Part shown: piece after piece, positions 17,484-25,033 of the stretch | How the letters are laid out: each line of letters starts with the position of its first letter | How positions within the stretch are numbered: position 1 is the first letter of the stretch | Assembly (NCBI RefSeq): GCF_001435955.1 | Contig: NZ_AYYT01000017.1 | Coordinates: 1 to 42,238 of the forward strand | DNA length: 42,238 nt | Direction of reading: 5' to 3' | Origin: Ligilactobacillus salivarius DSM 20555 = ATCC 11741 | GTDB lineage: Bacteria > Bacillota > Bacilli > Lactobacillales > Lactobacillaceae | Translations under genes and position numbers: made by a program | Notes under the pieces: generated by a model | What the model was told of the DNA's origin: nothing | Databases searched by the model: none | What the model saw: the letters and a program-made list of their open reading frames with translations, nothing else

Positions 17484-17855
17484 ATGGATTTAATCGAATA
17501 TTTGGGAATTAAAAGTATTATTTCATCCAAGGATAAAGTAATCCTATCTTTAAATGTTACTGATAAAATACAACAACCTTTTGGCGTATTGCATGGTGGA
17601 ATTAATTCAGTTTTAGCTGAAACCGCTGCTAGTATTGGAGCTAATCTCAATCTTTCTCATGGTCATGCTGTTGGTGTCAATATATCTACTAACCATTTAA
17701 AAAGTGTGACTTCTGGAAAATTAACGGTTGAGGCTACACCGCTTAGAATTGGAAAAAAGATCCAAGTATGGCAAGCTAATACTTTTGACGATAAAAATAA
17801 TCTAACCAGTAATTCTACAATTACTTTGACTAATATAAATAAAAAAAATGTTTAA
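17484..17855 (+). CDS. menI: Hotdog-fold thioesterase, probably DHNA-CoA hydrolase
   Basis: PaaI/YbgC-type hotdog protein of 123 aa. The active-site segment QPFGVLHGGINSVLAETAAS carries the HGG turn and the catalytic Glu of the MenI/EntH group, and later come GVNISTNHLKSVTSGKL and a conserved final sheet. Hydrolysis of DHNA-CoA is the step after MenB. Position beside menB-menE (72 bp away, divergent) supports the menI name, but the family has other acyl-CoA substrates. ATG 17484 follows TTAGGAG. The stop codon lies inside the arm of the bidirectional terminator. Confidence 0.8.
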   Translation: MDLIEYLGIKSIISSKDKVILSLNVTDKIQQPFGVLHGGINSVLAETAASIGANLNLSHGHAVGVNISTNHLKSVTSGKLTVEATPLRIGKKIQVWQANTFDDKNNLTSNSTITLTNINKKNV

Positions 17856-17888
17856 CCGATATACACAAATATCAGTTAAACATTTTTT
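17843..17888. terminator. Bidirectional terminator between menI and the amidotransferase gene
   Basis: AAAAATGTTTAAC..GATAT pairs with ATATC..GTTAAACATTTTT, giving A-runs on one side and T-runs on the other. It serves menI (plus) and the amidotransferase (minus) and overlaps both stop codons. Confidence 0.87.
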
Positions 17889-18553
17889 TAGTCTTTAATA
17901 TAATCTAGCATTGCAAATAATGCTTGCTTATTCATTTCAGGAATCTTATGTTTCAAAATATCAGCAGCACTTTGCTTTAACTTATTTCCTTTTATGAATT
18001 TACTATCATTTTCTACTACTTCACGCACACCTGCTTCATTCATTTCTAAATGAAATTGTAGACCAATTGCATTTTCATTAATAATAAATCCTTGATTTTC
18101 AACAAGTGGACTCGAGAAAAGTGGAGTTGCTTCTGTTGGTAATCTAAACTGTTCACCATGCCAATGTAGCACATCCAATTTTTCTGGAACTCCTGGAATT
18201 ATATTGCTCAGGCGTTTCACTTCTCCCCAACCTACTTCTTTAGGACAAGAACTCACATCCCCGCCCAAAGTTTTTGAAAGTTGTTGCGCTCCAAAACAAA
18301 TTCCTAAGTACGATTTATGTGCCATCAACATTCCTCTAATTAATTCTCGTTCCTTAACAATCCATTCTTCGTCGTCATTGACACTCATTGGTCCACCTAA
18401 TACTACCAACATATCAGTATCAATAACTTCTGGTAACTTCACATTGTTATTAGCAGCTTGATATACATTTACTTCATATCCATTATTTTCTGCCCATTCA
18501 CCAATTAAACCTATTCCTTCATGAATTGAGTGTTGTAACACATTCATCTTCAA
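17888..18553 (-). CDS. Class I glutamine amidotransferase-like protein
   Basis: Stand-alone GATase1 domain of 221 aa. Seen are VVLGGPMSVNDD, the nucleophile elbow GICFGAQQLSKTLGG with Cys86, and the late His-x-Glu of the triad in LQFHLEMNEAG. It resembles GMP-synthase-like amidotransferases of unknown acceptor (YfeJ-like), and no synthase partner is adjacent. Start choice: TTG 18553 has AAGGA at ideal spacing, whereas ATG 18547 is 6 bp further on. I keep the longer form as slightly favoured. It lies 28 bp downstream of the glycosyltransferase gene and is likely in one transcript with it. Confidence 0.88.
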   Translation of the reverse strand: MKMNVLQHSIHEGIGLIGEWAENNGYEVNVYQAANNNVKLPEVIDTDMLVVLGGPMSVNDDEEWIVKERELIRGMLMAHKSYLGICFGAQQLSKTLGGDVSSCPKEVGWGEVKRLSNIIPGVPEKLDVLHWHGEQFRLPTEATPLFSSPLVENQGFIINENAIGLQFHLEMNEAGVREVVENDSKFIKGNKLKQSAADILKHKIPEMNKQALFAMLDYIKD

Positions 18554-18581
18554 CTTAAATTCCTTCTTTCACAGCTGATGA

Positions 18582-19517
18582 TTACTTCTTTTCTTTTATA
18601 ATATACACCGGTCTTCTCTTAACTTCAGAAAAGATCTTTCCAATGTATTTACCAACAATTCCTAGACACATTAGTTGAATTCCGCTAAAGAATAGCAATA
18701 AACAAATAGTTGATGTCCAACCAGTCGTTGGATCTCCACCTTCTAAAAAGTAACGAATAATAATCCATACAATTCCAATCCCTGAAAAGAATGATGTCAA
18801 CATTCCGAAATAAACAGCTATATCTAAAGGTGCTTGAGAGAAATTGACAATTCCATCAATTGAATATTTCAACAAGCTCCAAAAATTCCAACTTGTTGTC
18901 CCAGCTACTCGTTCTTGGTTTTTATATTCTAAATATTTAGTATTGAAACCTACCCAACTAAAAATGCCTTTAGAAAAACGATTGTATTCTGTCATTGAAA
19001 GGATTGCATCGACCATTTGTCTTGTCATTACTCTAAAATCTCTGGCACCATCAACAATTTCAGTATCAGAAATTTTATTAATTAACTTATAAAACATTCT
19101 TGCAAAAAATGAACGAATTGGTGGTTCACCTTTTCTATTCGTTCTTCTAGTTCCCACACAATCATAGTCTTCATTTTCAAGAATTTCTATCATTTCTGGC
19201 AACATATCTGGCGGATCTTGTAAATCAGCATCCATTACAGTTATATAATCTCCTGTAGCTTGTTGTAAACCACAGTATAACGCAGCTTCTTTGCCAAAGT
19301 TTCTAGAAAATGATACATAGTGTACATGTTCTTTATCTTTAGCGTTTAATTTACGCATTTCATCTAAAGTTCCATCTTGTGAACCATCATTCACAAACCA
19401 ATATTCTAATTCAATTCCATTTAATTCTTTTTTAACTTTTTCAACAGCCTCATAGAACAAAGGTATAGTTTCCTCTTCGTAATAACAAGGCACTATAATT
19501 GAAAGTTTTTTTGTCAT
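18582..19517 (-). CDS. DPM1-like GT2 glycosyltransferase with two C-terminal membrane segments
   Basis: Family 2 glycosyltransferase of the GtrB/CsbB/YkcC type, which loads a sugar onto undecaprenyl phosphate on the cytoplasmic side for later transfer to wall polymers. The GT-A domain covers about 1-225: LSIIVPCYYEEETIP, FVNDGSQDGT, and the metal site YITVMDADLQDPPD. Two transmembrane helices follow at about 225-250 and 265-290. It is 311 aa from ATG 19517, which has GAAGGG upstream; the nine residues before it begin at a TTG with no ribosome site and are rejected. No GtrA flippase or polytopic GT-C partner is next to it. A gatase gene follows. Confidence 0.92.
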   Translation of the reverse strand: MTKKLSIIVPCYYEEETIPLFYEAVEKVKKELNGIELEYWFVNDGSQDGTLDEMRKLNAKDKEHVHYVSFSRNFGKEAALYCGLQQATGDYITVMDADLQDPPDMLPEMIEILENEDYDCVGTRRTNRKGEPPIRSFFARMFYKLINKISDTEIVDGARDFRVMTRQMVDAILSMTEYNRFSKGIFSWVGFNTKYLEYKNQERVAGTTSWNFWSLLKYSIDGIVNFSQAPLDIAVYFGMLTSFFSGIGIVWIIIRYFLEGGDPTTGWTSTICLLLFFSGIQLMCLGIVGKYIGKIFSEVKRRPVYIIKEKK

Positions 19518-19550
19518 ATTACATATTCCCTTCACCAAAATCAATTAGTC

Positions 19551-19575
19551 CTAATGATATCCATTCATTAGTATA
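19551..19575 (-). promoter_or_regulatory. Inverted repeat overlapping the likely -10 of the glycosyltransferase gene
   Basis: Arms CTAATG (19551-19556) and CATTAG (19566-19571) flank a 9-nt centre. On the minus strand TATACT (19570-19575) is a plausible -10 overlapping the repeat. This could be an operator or a 5'-UTR hairpin. No -35 is convincing. Confidence 0.35.
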
Positions 19576-19646
19576 TCATTAATAACAAAAAATATATGAT
19601 TTTTTTATTAAATTCGTGCCAATCTAAACTTGAAGTCTAGATTACC

Positions 19647-19674
19647 TTGTTTAAAAGATTATTCATAGTATAAT
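19647..19674 (+). promoter_or_regulatory. degV: Candidate degV promoter
   Basis: Plus strand TTGTTT (19647-19652), 16-nt spacer, TATAAT (19669-19674). A second TATAAT lies at 19697-19702 without a clear -35. The promoter includes an 18-nt box that recurs upstream of the permease at 22800 and is preceded by a small hairpin (AATCTA/TAGATT). Confidence 0.55.
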
Positions 19675-19738
19675 AGAAAGTGTACACTATTACTGATATA
19701 ATAAAAGTATGAATAATTTGCCGAGAGGAGTTTCAACT

Positions 19739-20602
19739 ATGGCAAACATTAAAATTTTAACAGACTCTTCTGTTCAACTTACACCAGAAGAAATTGAAAA
19801 ATATAATATTACAATTGTACCCCTTTCTGTTGAAGTGGATGGTAAAAATTATGTTGATGGTGAAGATATTTCTCGTGAAGAATTAGTCCAAGCTTTAAAA
19901 GATGGCAATATTCCTAAAACAAGTCAACCACCTATCGGCAGATTTATAGATGCTTATAATGAACTAGGTAAAGATGGCAGCGAAGTATTAGCTATTGTAC
20001 TTTCAGATGTTCTTTCTGGAACTTACGAAACTGCAAGTAGCGCTGCTGATATGGTAGATACTAAAGTAACTGTTATTAACAGTAAATCAACTGACAGAGG
20101 ATTGGCCTTCCAAGTTCTTGCTGCTGCTAAAGATTTAGAAACCGGTAAGAGTATTGATGAGATTAAAGATCATCTTAAAGACATCTATCATCGTACAACT
20201 ATTGATGTTTTGATTGATAACCTTGACTGTTTAGTTGCCGGTGGTCGTGTAAGTCGTTTAGCTGGTGCTTTAACTAAACTTATCAACCTTAAGCTTATTA
20301 TTCGCTTGAATGAGGAAAGTTTGGATGTTATTGTCAAGGGTCGTAGCAAAAAGACTTTTATCAAGCATTGCAAGACTTTAGCTGAAGAATATCTACAAAA
20401 TCATAACCCTATTCAAGCACTATCCTTATCAAATGTTGGTACAGATGACAGTCTACTTCAAAAAATCAAGGATACTTTATTGGAAAATAACTCTATCCAA
20501 GAAATCCCCTATATTGCTCGTTTAACTAGTCCTATTATTATGACTCACACTGGTTTAAACGCTGTTGGAGTTATTACACTTAACGAAAAACCTACACATT
20601 GA
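19739..20602 (+). CDS. degV: DegV-family fatty-acid-binding protein
   Basis: DegV proteins bind a fatty acid and, as FakB subunits, present it to the kinase FakA for phosphorylation and use in phospholipids. From ATG 19739 the protein is 287 aa. Seen are the N-terminal KILTDSSVQLTPEEIEKYNI, the conserved SQPPIGRFIDAYNEL, LSDVLSGTYETASSAA, and the VAGGRVSRLAGALTKLINLKLII segment that forms the lipid pocket. ATG 19739 follows GAGAGGAG; an earlier ATG at 19709 lies upstream of that ribosome site and is rejected. Monocistronic, ending at a strong terminator. No FakA gene is in the window. Confidence 0.93.
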   Translation: MANIKILTDSSVQLTPEEIEKYNITIVPLSVEVDGKNYVDGEDISREELVQALKDGNIPKTSQPPIGRFIDAYNELGKDGSEVLAIVLSDVLSGTYETASSAADMVDTKVTVINSKSTDRGLAFQVLAAAKDLETGKSIDEIKDHLKDIYHRTTIDVLIDNLDCLVAGGRVSRLAGALTKLINLKLIIRLNEESLDVIVKGRSKKTFIKHCKTLAEEYLQNHNPIQALSLSNVGTDDSLLQKIKDTLLENNSIQEIPYIARLTSPIIMTHTGLNAVGVITLNEKPTH

Positions 20603-20604
20603 GA

Positions 20605-20635
20605 CAAAAAGCAAGTTTTGACTTGCTTTTTTGTT
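20605..20635 (+). terminator. degV terminator
   Basis: AAAAAGCAAGT and ACTTGCTTTTTT flank a 4-nt loop and run into a T-tract, 3 bp after the stop codon. Confidence 0.9.
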
Positions 20636-20732
20636 TTTATTTATAATTTTTCTAATTTACTTTTTAAAAATTATCAGTTATAATATGTTTATAAATAAAA
20701 CTTATTTCTTTTTAGATATGGGGGGATTTATT

Positions 20733-22547
20733 ATGTCTCGTCTAAGTCATAAACAAAAATTATATATTATTGTTGGTATCGCTGCAGTCGCAGTTGTTTT
20801 ACAGTACTTATTACATTTAAAATTATATGCACAAATTCTCGTTACTTTAGTCGGAGCTATCATTGCTTTATCTATGTTTAAGGAAATGGTTCACACACTC
20901 CGTTCTGGAAAATATGGCGTCGACCTATTAGCCATCTTAGCTGTTGTCGCCACTTTATCCGTAGGTGAATATTGGGCAAGTATGGTTATTCTTATCATGC
21001 TCACTGGTGGTGATACATTAGAAGATTATGCCTCTCATAAAGCAAATACAGAATTAAAAGCATTACTAGATAATTCACCTCAAATTGCACATAAAATTAT
21101 GGATGATGGTGACATAGATGATGTTAGTGTCAATGACGTTAAAGTTGGAGATAAAATTGTAGTTAAACCTGGGGAAATCGTTCCTGTAGACAGTTTTATC
21201 ATTAAAGGTAGCGGCTTATTTGATGAATCTTCTTTAACTGGTGAATCAAAACCTGTTGAAAAAAATCTCCGTGACAACGTAATGTCTGGTTCTTTGAATG
21301 GGGACAATTCCGTTACTTTACAAGTAAGTAAACTTGCTAAAGATAGTCAATATCAACAGTTAGTTAAGCTAGTTAAGGAAGCTGAAAGTACTCCTGCTCA
21401 TTTTGTTAGAATGGCAGATAGATACGCTGTTCCATTTACTTTGGCAGCCATTTTAATTTCACTTGCAGCTTGGTTCTTCTCAGGCGACCCTCATCGCCTT
21501 GCTGAAGTATTAGTTGTAGCCTCACCTTGTCCTTTAATCCTTGCAGCACCTGTTGCTATGGTTTCAGGTATGAGCCGTGCCTCACGCAACGGTATTGTGG
21601 TAAAAACTGGTGATGTTTTAGAAAAACTTGCCACTGCTAAAACTGGTGCTTTTGATAAAACCGGTACAATCACTAGTGGGCAATTAACTGTACAAGATGT
21701 TGTTACAACCTCTTCTATGAAAGTAGAAGAATTATTACAACTAGCTGCTAGTGCTGAACAAGAATCATCACATATTTTAGCTCGTTCACTTGTTGCATAT
21801 ACTGACAATCAAAATATCGATTTAGCACCTGTTAGTTCTTTAGAGGAAAAAACAGGTAAGGGAATTGAAGCTACTATTAATCATAAAAATGTTAAAGTAG
21901 GTAAACTTAAATTTGTTGCTCCAAACTCAGAAATGAAACCTTTAGCAACTACTACTATTTATGTTAGTGTTGATGATGAACTTTGTGGTTATGTTACTTT
22001 TACCGATCATGTTCGTCCTGAAGCAAAAGAAACTATGAATACTTTGAAAGCTTTAGGAGTCAAAAAATTAATGATGCTAACTGGGGATCAAGAAAAGATT
22101 GCTCAACGAGTAGCTAAAGAAGTAGGAATTGATGAAGTAAAAGCTGACTTACTACCTCAAGATAAGATCACCGCTTTACAAAATATCCCTAAATCTGGCC
22201 ACCCTACTTTTATGGTTGGTGACGGTGTAAATGATGCTCCTTCACTTGCAACTGTTGATGTTGGTATTGCTATGGGTGCACATGGTTCTACTGCTGCTAG
22301 TGAATCAGCTGATGTTGTTATTTTAAAGGATGATCTATCTCGTGTTTCTAAAGCTGTTACTATTTCACGTGACACCATTAAAGTTGCTCGTCAATCAGTT
22401 TTATTAGGGATTGCAATTTGTACTGCATTAATGTTAATCGCAAGTACTGGTATCATCCCTGCTTTCATCGGTGCGATGTTCCAAGAAGTTGTTGATACTG
22501 TTTCAATTTTATGGGCTTTGAAGGCACGTTATTCTCACGAACAATAG
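20733..22547 (+). CDS. P1B-type heavy-metal-transporting ATPase with SPC motif
   Basis: Metal-export P-type ATPase, 604 aa from ATG 20733 (preceded by GGGGGG; upstream in-frame ATGs have no ribosome site). It starts directly with membrane segments and has no N-terminal metal-binding domain. Actuator loop SSLTGESKPVEK; transmembrane metal site ASPCPLILAAP (Ser264-Pro-Cys266); phosphorylation site DKTGT with Asp308; hinge MVGDGVNDAPSLATVDVGIAMG. SPC rather than CPC places it near the P1B-4 group (Co and related metals), but the C-terminal HEGG motif typical of that group is absent (QEVVD here), so the metal is uncertain. Monocistronic between two terminators, and no metal regulator is adjacent. 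Confidence 0.9.
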   Translation: MSRLSHKQKLYIIVGIAAVAVVLQYLLHLKLYAQILVTLVGAIIALSMFKEMVHTLRSGKYGVDLLAILAVVATLSVGEYWASMVILIMLTGGDTLEDYASHKANTELKALLDNSPQIAHKIMDDGDIDDVSVNDVKVGDKIVVKPGEIVPVDSFIIKGSGLFDESSLTGESKPVEKNLRDNVMSGSLNGDNSVTLQVSKLAKDSQYQQLVKLVKEAESTPAHFVRMADRYAVPFTLAAILISLAAWFFSGDPHRLAEVLVVASPCPLILAAPVAMVSGMSRASRNGIVVKTGDVLEKLATAKTGAFDKTGTITSGQLTVQDVVTTSSMKVEELLQLAASAEQESSHILARSLVAYTDNQNIDLAPVSSLEEKTGKGIEATINHKNVKVGKLKFVAPNSEMKPLATTTIYVSVDDELCGYVTFTDHVRPEAKETMNTLKALGVKKLMMLTGDQEKIAQRVAKEVGIDEVKADLLPQDKITALQNIPKSGHPTFMVGDGVNDAPSLATVDVGIAMGAHGSTAASESADVVILKDDLSRVSKAVTISRDTIKVARQSVLLGIAICTALMLIASTGIIPAFIGAMFQEVVDTVSILWALKARYSHEQ

Positions 22548-22561
22548 TTAATATATATTCA

Positions 22562-22597
22562 ATCAATAGGCGTATAATAGCGTCTATTGATTTTTTA
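22562..22597 (+). terminator. Terminator of the metal ATPase gene
   Basis: TCAATAG..CG and CG..CTATTGA form a hairpin followed by TTTTTTATTT, 15 bp after the stop codon. Confidence 0.85.
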
Positions 22598-22689
22598 TTT
22601 GCATAAATTTTGAAAAATCAATTTTTTATTCTATTATTTTTCTGAAAATTACGCTACAATACTAAAAGTTAAAGAAAATATTAAGGAAG

Positions 22690-22786
22690 GCTGTGGTAAT
22701 TTTGCCTGCTAACTTTCTCAGGCGTAAAAATAAGCCACCTTGTTTAAATGATTAATAATATGCATATATCAACAATCATTATTAAC
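22690..22786 (+). other. Structured, unclassified region upstream of the amino-acid permease
   Basis: The 252-bp gap before the permease holds a nested structure. GTGG (about 22692) pairs with CCAC (22735-22738) and encloses the hairpin GCCTG-N10-CAGGC. An 18-nt box ACCTTGTTTAAATGATTA (22737-22754) follows, then a second stem AATGATT/AATCATT close to the ribosome site. A TACAAT at about 22650 could drive a ~135-nt leader. Alternatively TTGTTT in the box is a -35 and the hairpin is an operator. I do not recognise it as a known riboswitch. Confidence 0.45.
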
Positions 22787-22799
22787 GAGGAGATTTTAA

Positions 22800-24239
22800 A
22801 TGTTAGATCAAAAGAAACATTATATGAGCTGGCCAGTTATTGCTTTGCTCGACTTTGTTACAATTATTAGTTTTGAAAATATATTCTATCCTTTTCAAAA
22901 TCAAGGATTGTCTGTTGTTATTTCATGGATTTTCTTACTTTTTACTTATGTTATTCCTTATGCATTAATTGCTACACAATTAGGTTTAACTTTTGATAAT
23001 CAAGATGGTGGTCTTGCCTCTTGGATTCGTCGTGGTACTCATAGTGATTTATTCGGATACATTACTTCCTGGATGTATTGGACACAAACAATTCCATACT
23101 TAGTGGACGTTTCAAACTCTGTTATTGTTTCTATAAGTTGGATTGTTTTAGGTAATAATACTTTAGGACATCACATGTCTACCTTCACTTTCGGAATGTT
23201 AACTTTTGTTATTATTTTATTATTCATTATCTTCGAAAATGTTTTCCGTGATTCCTTAGAAGTACTTTCCATCATTGGTGGTGGTGCGATGTTCTTGATT
23301 TCAATGCTTTTTGTTTTCATGACTGTATGGGCATTAACACACGGTGCACATATTGCTACACAACCATTTAATCTTCATGCATTTAAGCCAAACTTTAGTT
23401 TACACTACTTCTCTACAACTGGTTTATTGATCTTTGCTATGTCTGGTGCTGAATTAGCTGCTCCATACATTAACAAGATGCGTAATCCTAAGCGAGATTT
23501 TCCTAAAGCTATGTGGATGTTAGCTTTAATGACTGCTTTCTTAACCATCTTTGGTACTTTATCATTGGCTGTCTTCTTTAACGCTAACCACATTCCTAAT
23601 GACTTTAAGATGAATGGTCCATACTATGCATTCAAACTTTTAGGTGAACAAGTTGGTATGGGTAAGAGCTTGATGTATGTCTTTGCTGTAGTTCAATTGA
23701 TGTTTATGTTAGCTCAATTAGCTATTTTAATTGATGCTGCTAGTCGTGTATTCGCTAGTGATACTGCTGCTAAATACATGCCTAGTTGGCTTATCAAGAA
23801 GAATAAAGCTGGACGTCCAGTACACAGTTATACTTTAACTGCTGGAATCAGTTTGTTACTTCTTCTTTTAAGTGGTACTTTACCAAATATCAACTCCATC
23901 TATAACTGGTTGTTGAACTTAAATGGTATTGTTTCACCATATAAGACAGCTTTAGTATTCGTTGCATTCCTAGCTATTCGTTGGCAAGAAGAACAATTTA
24001 AGTCCGATTACGTTTATATTAAGAATAGAACTGGTGCTTTAATTGTTGGTTTCTGGTGCTTCATCTTCACCTTTGTCTGCGCAACAATGGGATTCATCCC
24101 TCAAGATGCTGCTCCTGGAACTAAAGCATTTGATCACCAATTATTTATGAACTTTGTAACTGTTGGATTCTTAGTTGTACTTGGTTTCTTATTACCATGG
24201 TTACGCAAACTAGAATTAAAGAGAGCTGCAAAAAAATAA
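22800..24239 (+). CDS. Amino-acid permease (APC superfamily)
   Basis: Integral membrane transporter of 479 aa with about 12 segments. It resembles the glutamate/GABA-antiporter-like APC branch: the start MSWPVIALLDFVTIISFENIFYPFQNQGLSV, then DNQDGGLASWIRRGTHSDLFGYITSWMYWTQTIPY, and AMSGAELAAPYINKMRNPKRDFPKAM as the conserved loop. The substrate is not deducible. ATG 22800 follows AACGAGGAG. It stands alone between terminators, with an unusual structured upstream region that suggests specific control. Confidence 0.88.
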   Translation: MLDQKKHYMSWPVIALLDFVTIISFENIFYPFQNQGLSVVISWIFLLFTYVIPYALIATQLGLTFDNQDGGLASWIRRGTHSDLFGYITSWMYWTQTIPYLVDVSNSVIVSISWIVLGNNTLGHHMSTFTFGMLTFVIILLFIIFENVFRDSLEVLSIIGGGAMFLISMLFVFMTVWALTHGAHIATQPFNLHAFKPNFSLHYFSTTGLLIFAMSGAELAAPYINKMRNPKRDFPKAMWMLALMTAFLTIFGTLSLAVFFNANHIPNDFKMNGPYYAFKLLGEQVGMGKSLMYVFAVVQLMFMLAQLAILIDAASRVFASDTAAKYMPSWLIKKNKAGRPVHSYTLTAGISLLLLLLSGTLPNINSIYNWLLNLNGIVSPYKTALVFVAFLAIRWQEEQFKSDYVYIKNRTGALIVGFWCFIFTFVCATMGFIPQDAAPGTKAFDHQLFMNFVTVGFLVVLGFLLPWLRKLELKRAAKK

Positions 24240-24254
24240 AATATTAAAATAAAT

Positions 24255-24299
24255 AAATGTCCTGTAATTAGGTAAGTGACCTAGTTACAGGGCATTTTA
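24255..24299 (+). terminator. Permease terminator
   Basis: AAATGTCCTGTAA..AGGT pairs with ACCT..TTACAGGGCATTT, followed by TAATAT, 15 bp after the permease stop codon. Confidence 0.85.
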
Positions 24300-24306
24300 A
24301 TATATA

Positions 24307-24347
24307 GAAAAAGACATAGCTTTGCTTTGTAAACAAAACTATGTCTT
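24307..24347 (-). terminator. Terminator of the Wzy/YczE-like pair
   Basis: Minus strand AAAGACATAG and CTATGTCTTT arms, with an inner TTTTG..CAAAG stem, followed by TTTCTAT. Located just past the stop codon of the YczE-like gene. Confidence 0.82.
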
Positions 24348-24355
24348 TACTTTTT

Positions 24356-25033
24356 CTAGTCTAAATTGCGATGCTTTAGACTTGGAAAAACTATCTTGTC
24401 AGCTATCCCTACGATTGGTCCCTGACATAATAAGGCAAATATCGTTCCAACATTTATTGCATATATATGATGTGATACAATTACCGAAATAATAATCGCT
24501 ACAATTGGTGGAGTAAAAGTTACCAATTGGGCAATTGTAGAACTACCCTTGAAGTATTTAAAACGAATAATTTGCATCAAATCATCAACCGGATGCAACA
24601 TCCAATTTATTCTTTGATAAAGTGATATAGCAATGGCAATTAGGACTACTCCTAAACAATCCAAAAAGATACGCACAGGTAAATTTAAACTATGAATTCC
24701 TAATTTAACTAATTCCGTTGCAAAAATTCCTACTAAAATTGAAAAAGGAGTCATAAAAATTAGATTACCCAATATTCTTTTTACATTAACCTTTTTCAAA
24801 ATCACTAGATTGACAATTATTACAATAAAACCAGAAATAAATAGCATCGCACTCAAAGAAATTGGTGTTATTTTAGCTATATTAACTGCTGCTGCAGTCC
24901 ACAATGCACTTCCTAAATTCAAAGATACCGTCAAAGCATTGCCTAAACTATTCAAAAATATTGACAGGATAAAATACCCTAATAACAATCCCATTGAAGT
25001 CGTTTCTAAATTTCTATTTTGTGTTACTTTCAT
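24356..25033 (-). CDS. YczE/YitT-like membrane protein
   Basis: Membrane protein of 225 aa with about five to six segments. The N-terminal GYFILSIFLNSLGNALTVSLNLGSALWTAAAVNIA and the later HPVDDLMQIIRFKYFKGSSTIAQL match the layout of the uncharacterised YczE/YyaS/YitT family. Its start overlaps the end of the preceding polymerase-like gene by 20 bp, so the two are co-translated and may act together. Function is unknown. Confidence 0.75.
   Translation of the reverse strand: MKVTQNRNLETTSMGLLLGYFILSIFLNSLGNALTVSLNLGSALWTAAAVNIAKITPISLSAMLFISGFIVIIVNLVILKKVNVKRILGNLIFMTPFSILVGIFATELVKLGIHSLNLPVRIFLDCLGVVLIAIAISLYQRINWMLHPVDDLMQIIRFKYFKGSSTIAQLVTFTPPIVAIIISVIVSHHIYAINVGTIFALLCQGPIVGIADKIVFPSLKHRNLD

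Noticed and set aside
22690-22760. Resemblance of the permease leader to a preQ1-II or other known riboswitch
   Set aside because: Only a loop-level similarity; the required downstream pairing and conserved core are missing.
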